29,366 nt of DNA from positions 1 through 29,366 of the forward strand of contig JALNVF010000026.1 of assembly GCA_023231445.1 (NCBI GenBank). Reading direction: 5' to 3'. Positions within the stretch are counted from its first letter, which is position 1. Every line of letters starts with the position of its first letter. Under the pieces are notes generated by a model, which was not told where the DNA came from, ran no database searches, and saw only the letters and a list, made by a program, of their open reading frames with translations. Position numbers and translations under genes: made by a program. The DNA comes from Treponema sp. GTDB taxonomy: Bacteria > Spirochaetota > Spirochaetia > Treponematales > Treponemataceae. Shown here piece after piece: positions 6,434 to 13,771 of this stretch.

Positions 6434-8890
6434 ATGGAAATTAGTCCGCAGCTCAAAAAAATATTATCACTTTCGTTTTCCGATGCAAAGTCGTCACGAC
6501 ACGAGTTTTTTACACCTGAACATATACTGCGGACAGCACTCCAGTTTGATTCTGTGTGCGGTCTGCTTGAAGCGAGCGGTGCCGATGTTGCAACAATCCG
6601 CGATACGGTCGAAGAATATCTGACGAAGCAGGTGCCTGTTGCCGCTGTTCAAACCGAAAACAGTCAGACCGCGGAACCTGTCGAAACACAGGGGTTTCAG
6701 GAAGTTATGAACAGGGCGGTGTATCATTGTGCAACAAGTGACAAACCGATGCTTGATATAACCGATGTACTTGTAAGTATGCTGGAAGAGAAAAAAAATT
6801 ATTGTGCCTATTCTATGCGGATGGGCGGCTTGGATCGTCTTCGGCTGCTTGAAGTAATAAGCTCTATGAAGGGACCGGATAATGAAAATCCGTTTGCAGG
6901 CGGCAGTGATGACGAAACCGATTCATCTCCGGAGTCTCAGCAGAAATTCATACCAGGTATGCAGACAGGAGATGATGCACAGGCGGAGAATGTAAAAAAT
7001 GCCAAAAAATCCGCACTTGAAAAATACTGTATTGATTTAACAGAAGAAGCAAGATCAGGCCGGCTTGATACGCTTATCGGGCGGGAAGAGGAACTTGACC
7101 GTACGATTCAGATTCTGTGCCGCCGGAGTAAAAACAATCCTCTCCATGTAGGTGATGCAGGAGTCGGGAAGACTGCCATTACAAACGGCCTTGCAATGCG
7201 TATTGCGGAAGGAAAGGTTCCGGATGCGATAAAAGATTTTTCAATTTACAGTCTTGATATGGGGCTTTTACTTGCCGGTACCAAATTCCGGGGTGATTTT
7301 GAAGAACGTCTCAGAAAAATTACTGATGAACTTATGAAAAAACAGAAGGCTGTCCTGTTTATTGATGAGATTCATATGATCATGGGTGCAGGAACAACAG
7401 GTAATAGTACGATGGATGCTGCAAATCTGTTAAAGCCGGTACTTTCATCGGGAAGAATCAGATGTATCGGTTCTACGACATACGAAGAATATGCGAAGAA
7501 TTTTGAGAAAGACCGTGCGCTTGCCAGACGTTTTCAGAAAATTGATATAAAAGAACCGTCTCCGGAAGAAACGCTATTAATTTTGAAGGGATTGCGCAGC
7601 AGATATGAACATTTTCACAACGTAGTATACAGTGACGCTGCAATAAAAGCAGCGGTTGATTTATCAGTACAGTATCTGCCTGATCGCCGCCTTCCCGATA
7701 AAGCAATAGATATAATTGATGAAGCCGGTTCTTATTTGAAGATTAAGAGCAGGGGTGGATTTAACGGAGATGGAAAGAGTCGTGCAGAACCGGTTGCCAT
7801 ACCTGATAAAGAACAGAAAGATCTGTCATTGTCGGAAATAAACAGTCAGAATGCCGGGGCTACGACGAAAAAAAATCCCGTCGTTTCAACATCGATTATA
7901 AAAATGGTGACCGCAAAAATGGCACGGGTTCCGCTTGAATCTGTTACGGGTGGGGAGCGGGAAAAACTTCGTGTAATTGAAGATACACTGAAGACAGAAA
8001 TATTCGGTCAAAATAAGGCTGTGAACGCTGTTGCAAAAGCGGTAAAACGGGCGCGTGCAGGTTTCGGCAATCCTGATAAACCGGAGGCAGGCTTTTTGTT
8101 TGTCGGCCCGACAGGTGTTGGTAAGACAGAACTGGCACGTTCCCTTGCACGTATACTTGGCGAACCATTGCTCCGGTACGATATGAGCGAATATCAGGAA
8201 GAATATACGGTCAGCAGACTCATAGGGTCTGCTCCCGGCTATGTCGGATACGAAGAAGGGGGACAACTTACTGAAGATATACGAAAAAACCCTCATGCTG
8301 TCGTTCTCTTTGACGAAATTGAAAAAGCACATCAGAAAATATACAACGTACTTCTTCAGGTAATGGACTATGGTTTCCTTACGGACAATCAGGGCAGAAA
8401 GGCAGATTTCCGCAGCTGTATTATCATTATGACAAGTAATGCAGGTGCCCAGGAGATGGAAAAGGGAATGATAGGTTTCGGTTCAACAGATACGGCAAAC
8501 GATGAAGCGTCGTTGAAAGAAGCCGTTGGACGTGCGTTTACTCCGGAATTCCGCAACAGACTCAGTGGTATAATAACATTTCTGCATCTTGAAAAAGATA
8601 TTGTCCGGAATATTGCAGCAAAAGAAGTGAAACGTCTTTCGGAACGGCTTGAAACAAAGAAGGTGAAACTTTCTGTTACAGATAAAGCGCTTGATTATCT
8701 TGCGGAAAAAGGGTATTCCCGTGAGTTTGGAGCCCGTAATATGGCACGTACCGTGGAAGAAGAAATTGCATCTCCTCTCACTGACGAAGTGCTTTTTGGA
8801 AAACTTTCATCAGGCGGAACTGTACGTATAGACACGAAAAAAGGGAAAAACACTGGGGCGGAAATCATGTTTGTCTATGGAAAACGTTGA
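6434..8890 (+). CDS. clpA: ATP-dependent Clp protease ATP-binding subunit ClpA
   Basis: An 818-aa AAA+ unfoldase that feeds substrates to ClpP. Domains in order: Clp N-domain (about 1-145, the ClpS docking site), a linker, AAA-1 with Walker A GDAGVGKT (about 240-247) and Walker B VLFIDEIH, then AAA-2 with Walker A GPTGVGKT (about 558-565), Walker B VVLFDEIEKAH, and the arginine-finger region TPEFRNRL. The ClpP-docking tripeptide IGF is present in KGMIGFGS (about 679-681), so it should work with ClpP, whose gene is not in this window. It lacks the long ClpB-type coiled-coil middle domain. GGGGA precedes the ATG. It overlaps aat by 14 bases. Confidence 0.96.
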   Translation: MEISPQLKKILSLSFSDAKSSRHEFFTPEHILRTALQFDSVCGLLEASGADVATIRDTVEEYLTKQVPVAAVQTENSQTAEPVETQGFQEVMNRAVYHCATSDKPMLDITDVLVSMLEEKKNYCAYSMRMGGLDRLRLLEVISSMKGPDNENPFAGGSDDETDSSPESQQKFIPGMQTGDDAQAENVKNAKKSALEKYCIDLTEEARSGRLDTLIGREEELDRTIQILCRRSKNNPLHVGDAGVGKTAITNGLAMRIAEGKVPDAIKDFSIYSLDMGLLLAGTKFRGDFEERLRKITDELMKKQKAVLFIDEIHMIMGAGTTGNSTMDAANLLKPVLSSGRIRCIGSTTYEEYAKNFEKDRALARRFQKIDIKEPSPEETLLILKGLRSRYEHFHNVVYSDAAIKAAVDLSVQYLPDRRLPDKAIDIIDEAGSYLKIKSRGGFNGDGKSRAEPVAIPDKEQKDLSLSEINSQNAGATTKKNPVVSTSIIKMVTAKMARVPLESVTGGEREKLRVIEDTLKTEIFGQNKAVNAVAKAVKRARAGFGNPDKPEAGFLFVGPTGVGKTELARSLARILGEPLLRYDMSEYQEEYTVSRLIGSAPGYVGYEEGGQLTEDIRKNPHAVVLFDEIEKAHQKIYNVLLQVMDYGFLTDNQGRKADFRSCIIIMTSNAGAQEMEKGMIGFGSTDTANDEASLKEAVGRAFTPEFRNRLSGIITFLHLEKDIVRNIAAKEVKRLSERLETKKVKLSVTDKALDYLAEKGYSREFGARNMARTVEEEIASPLTDEVLFGKLSSGGTVRIDTKKGKNTGAEIMFVYGKR

Positions 8891-9617
8891 ATGGCAGGAA
8901 CAGCTTGGCAGAGAGCTGTTCGGAACTGATTTTGAATTCGCGCATTTCCCCGTAAAAGACAGTGGTCGCAAAGGGTTGCTTGGGTATACTGACTGTATTT
9001 CCCCGTCACTTGTATTTTCTGCATATCTTCAGGGAATATTTCCCTGGTACAATGAGGATGAGGGCGATCCCGTGTTATGGTGGTGTCCTGATCCGCGCTT
9101 TGTACTTCCTGCAGACGAGTTGCATATACCACACAGTATAGATCGTTTTTTGAAACATACACCTTATACGTACACGATGGACAAGGCTTTTACTGATGTA
9201 ATAAAAGGATGTGCCGCAATGGATCGGCCGGGGCAGGAAGGTACATGGATCGGCCGGCAGATGCTTGATGTATACAGAAATCTTGCAGAGCGCGGTATTG
9301 CGCATTCTGTTGAGGTGTGGCATAACGGACGACTTGCCGGAGGATTATACGGGATTCTCGTCGGTCAGGTATTCTGCGGCGAATCGATGTTTACAGTGGA
9401 AGATAACAGCAGCAAAAGCGCGTTCGTACTTTTTTCCCGTGCCTTTATAAAATGCGGAGGAAGACTTATCGATTCTCAGGTATACACGGACAATATAGCG
9501 CGTTACGGTGCGCGTAATATAAGTCGTATTGCGTTTCTGCGCATGGAAAATCAACTGCTTCCGGGCAGACTCTGCAGAAATCTGCGTGAAACATTTGAAG
9601 AGTCTGCAGGCATCTGA
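8877..9617 (+). CDS. aat: Leucyl/phenylalanyl-tRNA-protein transferase
   Basis: A 246-aa enzyme that transfers leucine or phenylalanine from tRNA to proteins with N-terminal Lys or Arg, creating the primary N-degrons read by ClpS. Family motifs: AYLQGIFPWYNEDE, LWWCPDPRFVLP, the central GTWIGRQML, HSVEVWHNGRLAGGLYG, GQVFCGESMF, and near the end GGRLIDSQVYTDNIARYGARNISR. All are in the usual order and at full length. The ATG at 8877 gives MENVEW; a TTG six bases earlier is less likely. It overlaps the end of clpA, so translation is probably coupled. The trio clpS-clpA-aat is a complete, compact N-degron module apart from clpP. Confidence 0.96.
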   Translation: MENVEWQEQLGRELFGTDFEFAHFPVKDSGRKGLLGYTDCISPSLVFSAYLQGIFPWYNEDEGDPVLWWCPDPRFVLPADELHIPHSIDRFLKHTPYTYTMDKAFTDVIKGCAAMDRPGQEGTWIGRQMLDVYRNLAERGIAHSVEVWHNGRLAGGLYGILVGQVFCGESMFTVEDNSSKSAFVLFSRAFIKCGGRLIDSQVYTDNIARYGARNISRIAFLRMENQLLPGRLCRNLRETFEESAGI

Positions 9618-9669
9618 TTTAATTTTGAAGGCTTATACGGAGTTTCCCGTAACGATATCAGATAATCAC

Positions 9670-9698
9670 TTGTATTGCTTTCCTCAATTCACTAATAT
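9670..9698 (+). promoter_or_regulatory. Candidate promoter for the ACT-domain gene
   Basis: TTGTAT (9670-9675), 17 bp, TAATAT (9693-9698), with the ATG nine bases later; an overlapping TATACT (9696-9701) is an alternative -10. No Shine-Dalgarno lies before the ATG, so the leader is at most two or three bases. Confidence 0.5.
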
Positions 9699-9707
9699 AC
9701 TATATAT

Positions 9708-9977
9708 ATGAACGCGATTATTACTGTTGTCGGATCTGATAAAGTTGGAATTATTGCAAAAGTGAGTACTTTTCTTGCAGCTCACAAAATAAACATTGCA
9801 GACATAACACAGACTATTTTGTCGGGAAATTTTGTTATGATGATGATGGTTGATCTCGATAGTGCTGATATTTCTATTGATGAACTTCGTAAGTCGATGA
9901 GCAGAGAAGCGGAAGAAATGGGTGTTGAAATCAATATCATGAACGAGAAAGTTTTCAGCGCAATGCATCGGATTTAG
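9708..9977 (+). CDS. ACT-domain regulatory protein (UPF0237-like)
   Basis: An 89-aa single-domain ACT protein. The first strand and turn MNAIITVVGSDKVGIIAKVS and the second-helix region AHKINIADITQTIL are typical of the small stand-alone ACT proteins formerly named UPF0237, and of the N-terminus of glycine-cleavage regulators (GcvR). A run of methionines (VMMMMVDL) forms strand three. Such proteins bind small ligands, often amino acids, as dimers, and no DNA-binding or enzyme domain is attached. The target is unknown. It follows aat by 90 bp with its own likely promoter, and a MATE exporter starts 15 bp downstream, so the two may form a pair. Confidence 0.88.
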   Translation: MNAIITVVGSDKVGIIAKVSTFLAAHKINIADITQTILSGNFVMMMMVDLDSADISIDELRKSMSREAEEMGVEINIMNEKVFSAMHRI

Positions 9978-9992
9978 TTTTTTTATATTGCT

Positions 9993-11372
9993 ATGGGCAT
10001 AAAAATTTTTTCACATAAGGTGCCTCGTAACGCATCGAGTGCCGCTAAGGATATGACTGTCGGGGAACCGGCACGTCTTATTCTGCTGTATTCAGTCCCG
10101 CTTCTGGTAGGTAATCTGTTTCAACAGATGTATAATATGGTCGACACAATTATTGTCGGCCGTCTGCTCGGTCAAAATGCCCTTGCCGCGGTTGGAAATA
10201 CCGGCCCTATGAATTTTCTCGTGCTTGGTTTTGCCTACGGATTGTCGTCCGGATTTGCTGTTATTACGGCGCAGCGGTTCGGTGCAAAGGACTGGGCGGG
10301 ACTGAAACGTTCGGTTGCCATGAATATTAAACTCAACGCCGCAAGTTCTGTCATTCTTACTGTTCTTGCCTGTGTATTTGCAATGCCTATTCTGCATGCA
10401 ATTAATACGCCCTCTGAAATTATTAAACAGTCGTTCAGTTATATAATTGTTATTTTTATTGGTATTACAACATGTACTATGTACAACTGCGGCGCTTGTA
10501 TACTCCGTGCTGTCGGCGACAGTAAATCCCCGCTTGTTTTTCTTATTATTTCATCGCTTCTTAACATTGTACTTGATATTGTTCTTATCATAAAGACAAA
10601 TATGGGGGTTGCCGGCGCTGCATGGGCCACTGTTATTTCACAGGCGGTAAGTGCAGTACTGTCGTTTGTCTGGATTTATGTAAAATATCCGCTGCTGCAT
10701 GTGTATCATTCTGATTTTTCACCCGATGTCTGGTTTGCAAAGCAGCATATTTCAATCGGTGCGAATATGGCGTTCCAGTTTTCCATTACGGCAATAGGAG
10801 TCATAATTCTACAGGGCGCTCTTAATAAATTCGGGCCTGCTAAAATTGCAGCTTTTACAGCGGCGCAGAAGGTTGAACAGCTGGTTACGATTGCCGCCGG
10901 TACATTCGGAGTGACTATGGCAAACTTCAGCGGGCAGAATCTTGGCGCAAACCGTATTGACCGTATCAGAGAAGGTACAAATAAGGCCGTTTTCATTACG
11001 ATAATTTTTTCGATATTATCTGCAGTTTTTGCAATAGTGCTTTCAGACCAGCTTACGGGGTTATTTCTTAAGGACGCGCCGGAAGAGGTTCTTTCTGCGT
11101 CGCGTATGTATCTGCGGATAACGGCTGCATTTTATCCGGTGTTATTTGTACTGTTCATTTATCGTAATGTTTTACAGGGAATGGGACGCGGGTTCTGGCC
11201 TCTTATGGGAGGTGTTTTTGAACTCATAGCACGTGCTGTTTCTGCCTATACGCTTCCGCTTGTATGGGAATTTGCAGGAGTATGTGCTGCAGAACCGATG
11301 GCATGGTGTGGTGCAACGTTTCCTCTGGCAGCAGCTTATTATATCATAATCAGGAAAATTCACCAGAAGTAA
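9993..11372 (+). CDS. MATE family efflux transporter
   Basis: A 459-aa inner-membrane antiporter of the multidrug and toxic compound extrusion family. About twelve hydrophobic segments form two homologous halves. The N-terminal signature LILLYSVPLLVGNLFQQ, followed by YNMVDTIIVGRLLGQNALAAVG, is the DinF/NorM-type first helices, and the second half repeats it as IGANMAFQFSITAIG, then FTAAQKVEQL. These pumps export cationic drugs or metabolites against Na+ or H+. The substrate cannot be read from sequence. The ATG has no Shine-Dalgarno and lies 15 bp after the ACT gene, so co-transcription is likely. No clear terminator follows, only a GC-rich hairpin at 11377-11402. Confidence 0.95.
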   Translation: MGIKIFSHKVPRNASSAAKDMTVGEPARLILLYSVPLLVGNLFQQMYNMVDTIIVGRLLGQNALAAVGNTGPMNFLVLGFAYGLSSGFAVITAQRFGAKDWAGLKRSVAMNIKLNAASSVILTVLACVFAMPILHAINTPSEIIKQSFSYIIVIFIGITTCTMYNCGACILRAVGDSKSPLVFLIISSLLNIVLDIVLIIKTNMGVAGAAWATVISQAVSAVLSFVWIYVKYPLLHVYHSDFSPDVWFAKQHISIGANMAFQFSITAIGVIILQGALNKFGPAKIAAFTAAQKVEQLVTIAAGTFGVTMANFSGQNLGANRIDRIREGTNKAVFITIIFSILSAVFAIVLSDQLTGLFLKDAPEEVLSASRMYLRITAAFYPVLFVLFIYRNVLQGMGRGFWPLMGGVFELIARAVSAYTLPLVWEFAGVCAAEPMAWCGATFPLAAAYYIIIRKIHQK

Positions 11373-11376
11373 GACA

Positions 11377-11402
11377 CACCGGCTCTGACGTCATCGCCGG
11401 TG
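11377..11402. other. GC-rich palindrome after the MATE gene
   Basis: CACCGGC (11377-11383) pairs with GCCGGTG (11396-11402); the centre contains the 8-bp palindrome TGACGTCA. No T-tract follows, so a terminator call is weak. Confidence 0.4.
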
Positions 11403-11512
11403 GGTGTGCAGCAACACGTTTCCGGTCTTATTGCTTAAAAATTGGTATTTTTTAGGGCTTGTATGCCATTTTTTAAGGTAAAATAAACAGTGGGTAAAAA
11501 AGAAAATTCCCC

Positions 11513-11666
11513 GCCAGTAAATTTTAAAAACACTGCCAGTAAATTTAAAATTTCTCGCCATGGAAATTTAAATTCTACGCCATAGAATTTCGCGTACCTC
11601 GCCATGGTACGTCAAATTCTATGGCATACTTCGCAAAATTCTATGGCGAGGAATTTTCTCCTGCAG
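11513..11666. repeat. 22-bp degenerate tandem array with nested palindromes
   Basis: A GCCA/GGCA/GGCG box recurs exactly every 22 bp, at 11513, 11535, 11557, 11579, 11601, 11623 and 11645: seven units, the last degenerate, and perhaps a decayed one at 11491. The units share the box and an AAATTT/AAATTCTA core but diverge elsewhere. Units 4-6 form a large palindrome: 11579-11598 against 11607-11626 pair at 18 of 20 positions around a 7-nt centre. AAAATTC/GAATTTT near 11636-11656 forms a second. The period is not a multiple of three, so this is not a protein repeat. It has no constant repeat with unique spacers, so it is not a CRISPR. Function unknown. Confidence 0.8.
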
Positions 11667-11728
11667 CATGCCTTATTTATTCCTTAAAAAAGTTTATCCG
11701 CAGAATCGAAGTAAATCTTCTTATTATC

Positions 11729-12127
11729 TCATCTTTTCTTTCCGGAACTTCTTTCCGGATAAAAAACGAAAACATCAGTATAGTAAGAACAGTCGAACGA
11801 TACACAAATTGCATAAAGGTAAGCTAATGCGTATTTTACTTTCCATTTTCCTTTCTCGCGCTCTGGGGAAAACAATGCTCCTGTGAAGAAGAGTGTTCCG
11901 TGTATAAGGTTTTTATCATCGTTATTGTGAATGTCAAGATTGGGCATTCCCGTGAGGGCGGCGGATTTAATTTTATGTCAAGTTGTATTTATTATTTGCC
12001 TTGTACGGCTACAATGGTAGCAAAGTCGCCTATCCTGTAGCCAAGAGCTGCCGGCATAAAGCGATTGAACATGTGCTGGTAGCAGGAACATTGTTCCGCC
12101 TGTATCGAATCCAACGTATTGTTTCAT
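11729..12127 (-). pseudogene. Probable decayed gene downstream of dgt
   Basis: On the minus strand, the ATG at 12127 follows GAGGA by four bases, directly after the dgt stop. It opens with MKQYVGFDTGGT, which resembles the first phosphate-binding strand of ASKHA-fold kinases or hydantoinases. The frame hits TGA at codon 50 (11980-11978), then continues without stop for another 82 codons to 11729, including LTGMPNLDIHNNDD and GTLFFTGALFSPERE. A second minus frame ending at 11992 reads MPAALGYRIGDFATIVAVQ, which also looks protein-like, so a frameshift may be involved as well. I cannot name the parent gene. A real 49-aa protein (11978-12127) is the alternative. Confidence 0.35.
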
Positions 12128-12134
12128 ATCGTCC

Positions 12135-13412
12135 TCAGAATGTTATTATTTCTTCATATACTTCAATGGCATAATGATCGGTCATGCCGGAAATATATTC
12201 AATAACACATTTCTGGTACGATTCATTATCGTTTACGTCGAATACCTGTTTTGTATTGTAACGCAGAATCTGTTTGCGGTCCGGATGCGTGTGTGGTTTG
12301 TAATTAGTATACTTTATGAGCCAGTCTTCAAAAGTTGTACAAAGATTCGGATAGTAGCGTAATGCCTGAGCTGCCCGTCCGGTCTGTGCGTACGGCTGGA
12401 CACGCATGAGCGTACGATACAGGGTTCTGATTATTCCGGTTGCATACTGCTGGAATTCACGAAGCCTCCAGTGATTGTAAATGTTCGCGTAGTTGAATTT
12501 TTTTAATTCGATTATGAATCTGAAGTATTCATCTGAGAAACATAACCCCTTTTCCGGACTGCTCTGTTCGCACAGGTCAACAATAAGATCATTTATGAGA
12601 ACTGTCGTATTGACAGCCTTTCCGCTTCTGAGTGCATGTTTAGCCCTGCCGTCACTTTCAAGTCCAAGTGTTGTTGCAACAATTTCACGGAGCTGGCGGT
12701 ATGACGACATGTCAAGTATATGGTACGCCCGTGCGTCTTCAATATCGCGTCCGAGATAGGCAATTTTATCCGCAATTTTAACGACACATCCTTCCCATGT
12801 ATATGGCTGGATAAGTCCGGGGCGTTTTATTGAGTATAAGTCGATCGCTTCTGTGCGAGGTCTGATTCCCTGCTGGTCTATTTCTCCGCAGTGGCAGATA
12901 AGTCCGTCCCGTACTGCATAGGTAAGGTTTAACGGCTGCTGCATTCCGTCCGGATCGGCAAGTGTTTCGATATAGTCCGCAAAAAAAAGACTGTTGCGTT
13001 CGTGCCAGAATTTTCTTGGTGCGTTTGCTACATCTTTTTGTTCCAGAAGCATGTTCAGGCAGTCTTCTCCATGATGGCCGAACGGTGCATGTCCTATGTC
13101 GTGACCTGTTGCAATTGCCGTCGCCAGCTGTTCGTTGAGTCCAAGATATTTGGAAATTGTTGCAGCGACGGATGCTACATGACTTACATGCTCCATTCGT
13201 GTACAGATATGGTCATTATGTGGAGCAAAAAATACCTGAGTCTTGTGCTTGAGGCGGCTGTATGCCTGACAGTGGAGAATGCGTGTATAATCGCGTTCAA
13301 AATCCGAACGTATATCATTTCCTCTTCCATATAACGGAGTCTCCCGTTGTATGCATTCTTCCCAGTTATCCTGTCTGTGACTGCAGCATATTTCTTTAAA
13401 AGAATCTTTCAT
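12135..13412 (-). CDS. dgt: Deoxyguanosinetriphosphate triphosphohydrolase-like protein
   Basis: A 425-aa HD-superfamily dNTPase that hydrolyses dGTP (or other dNTPs) to the nucleoside and triphosphate. The N-terminal signature is DFERDYTRILHCQAYSRLKHKTQVF. The metal site is H75 in TRMEHVSHV, H104-D105 in ATGHDIGHAPFGHHGE and a late aspartate in KIADKIAYLGRDIED. This is the usual order for Dgt/type-1 dGTPases, and the length is within the family range. AGGGA lies before the ATG. No partner gene is evident; a degraded minus-strand frame follows directly. A minus-strand terminator hairpin sits about 125 bp upstream, so the leader may be subject to attenuation. Confidence 0.93.
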   Translation of the reverse strand: MKDSFKEICCSHRQDNWEECIQRETPLYGRGNDIRSDFERDYTRILHCQAYSRLKHKTQVFFAPHNDHICTRMEHVSHVASVAATISKYLGLNEQLATAIATGHDIGHAPFGHHGEDCLNMLLEQKDVANAPRKFWHERNSLFFADYIETLADPDGMQQPLNLTYAVRDGLICHCGEIDQQGIRPRTEAIDLYSIKRPGLIQPYTWEGCVVKIADKIAYLGRDIEDARAYHILDMSSYRQLREIVATTLGLESDGRAKHALRSGKAVNTTVLINDLIVDLCEQSSPEKGLCFSDEYFRFIIELKKFNYANIYNHWRLREFQQYATGIIRTLYRTLMRVQPYAQTGRAAQALRYYPNLCTTFEDWLIKYTNYKPHTHPDRKQILRYNTKQVFDVNDNESYQKCVIEYISGMTDHYAIEVYEEIITF

Positions 13413-13538
13413 ATCCGGTCCCTAGTATATATTTCAATTTACTCTGTTGATGCAGTCTGCTCTTTATACGCAAGACTTTCATGGAGTGTATTATATCAAT
13501 GATTTATTTTTACACATATATAATAGTTAAGAAATGTT

Positions 13539-13580
13539 AAAAAAGAAAGGTCACCGTCAAAAGGAGGAAAACGGTGACCT
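13539..13580 (-). terminator. Minus-strand terminator hairpin with anti-Shine-Dalgarno loop
   Basis: A perfect 10-bp stem (13580-13571 with 13557-13548) is followed on the minus strand by TTTCTTTTTT (13548-13539), the form of an intrinsic terminator. The 13-nt loop reads TTTCCTCCTTTTG, which contains CCTCCTTT as at the 3' end of 16S rRNA. It lies upstream of dgt, with nothing annotated before it on that strand, so it may end a small RNA or attenuate dgt. Confidence 0.65.
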
Positions 13581-13597
13581 AATCTATCTGCATTGGC
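13539..13597 (-). ncRNA. Candidate small RNA ending at the anti-Shine-Dalgarno hairpin
   Basis: A minus -10 TATACT (13608-13603) predicts a start near 13597 and a transcript of about 55-60 nt ending in the terminator hairpin at 13539. The -35 is poor, with only TTCCTT at 17 bp. This could equally be the first part of the dgt leader. Confidence 0.3.
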
Positions 13598-13681
13598 TGC
13601 TTAGTATACTATATAAGCAAATAAAAAGGAAATAGGTTACATTTAATACCATTATTTTGATCCGCGTCCGATTTCCGATGC

Positions 13682-13709
13682 TTGACAAAAGTCATAAATC
13701 TGTTATTCT
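13682..13709 (+). promoter_or_regulatory. fabD operon promoter
   Basis: A perfect -35 TTGACA (13682-13687), 16 bp, TATTCT (13704-13709). The start point would be near 13716, leaving a leader of about 56 nt with AGGAG before the fabD ATG. TATACT at 13711 is an alternative -10 but lacks a matching -35. Confidence 0.6.
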
Positions 13710-13771
13710 GTATACTATGACATTATGACAAAAAAGCATAATATGTCAGTTTGTTCTTATAGGAGAATCAT

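Larger units (their letters stand above)
11373..12134. other. Large intergenic region between MATE gene and dgt
   Basis: A 762-bp stretch with no intact gene I can support. It contains a GC-rich palindrome (11377-11402), AT-rich DNA, the 22-bp array (11513-11666), a 13-bp direct duplication (TTCTTTCCGGA at 11736 and 11749), and a probable decayed minus-strand gene (11729-12127). Short plus-strand frames here look random. Confidence 0.7.
13413..13771. other. Divergent control region between dgt and fabD
   Basis: 359 bp without a gene. It holds the dgt leader, a minus-strand terminator hairpin (13539-13580) with a possible small RNA, a minus -10-like TATACT (13608-13603), and the fabD promoter (13682-13709). 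TGACA/TGTCA words recur near the fabD start point (13718, 13726, 13744), possibly an operator. Confidence 0.6.

Noticed and set aside
7602..7621. Rex-like half-site pair (ATGAA...TTCACAA) in clpA
   Set aside because: It lies deep inside coding sequence with a weak left half and no promoter; judged coincidental.
8871..8876. TTG start for aat six bases upstream
   Set aside because: The ATG at 8877 is present in frame and gives a normal length.
11513..11666. CRISPR array
   Set aside because: The 22-bp period has no constant repeat separated by unique spacers, and no cas genes are near.
11621..11886. Two plus-strand frames of about 70 aa in the MATE-dgt gap
   Set aside because: They run through the repeat array and AT-rich DNA, lack ribosome sites and show no protein-like pattern.
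12493..12759. 88-aa plus-strand frame inside dgt
   Set aside because: Antisense shadow of the conserved dgt gene; no independent evidence.
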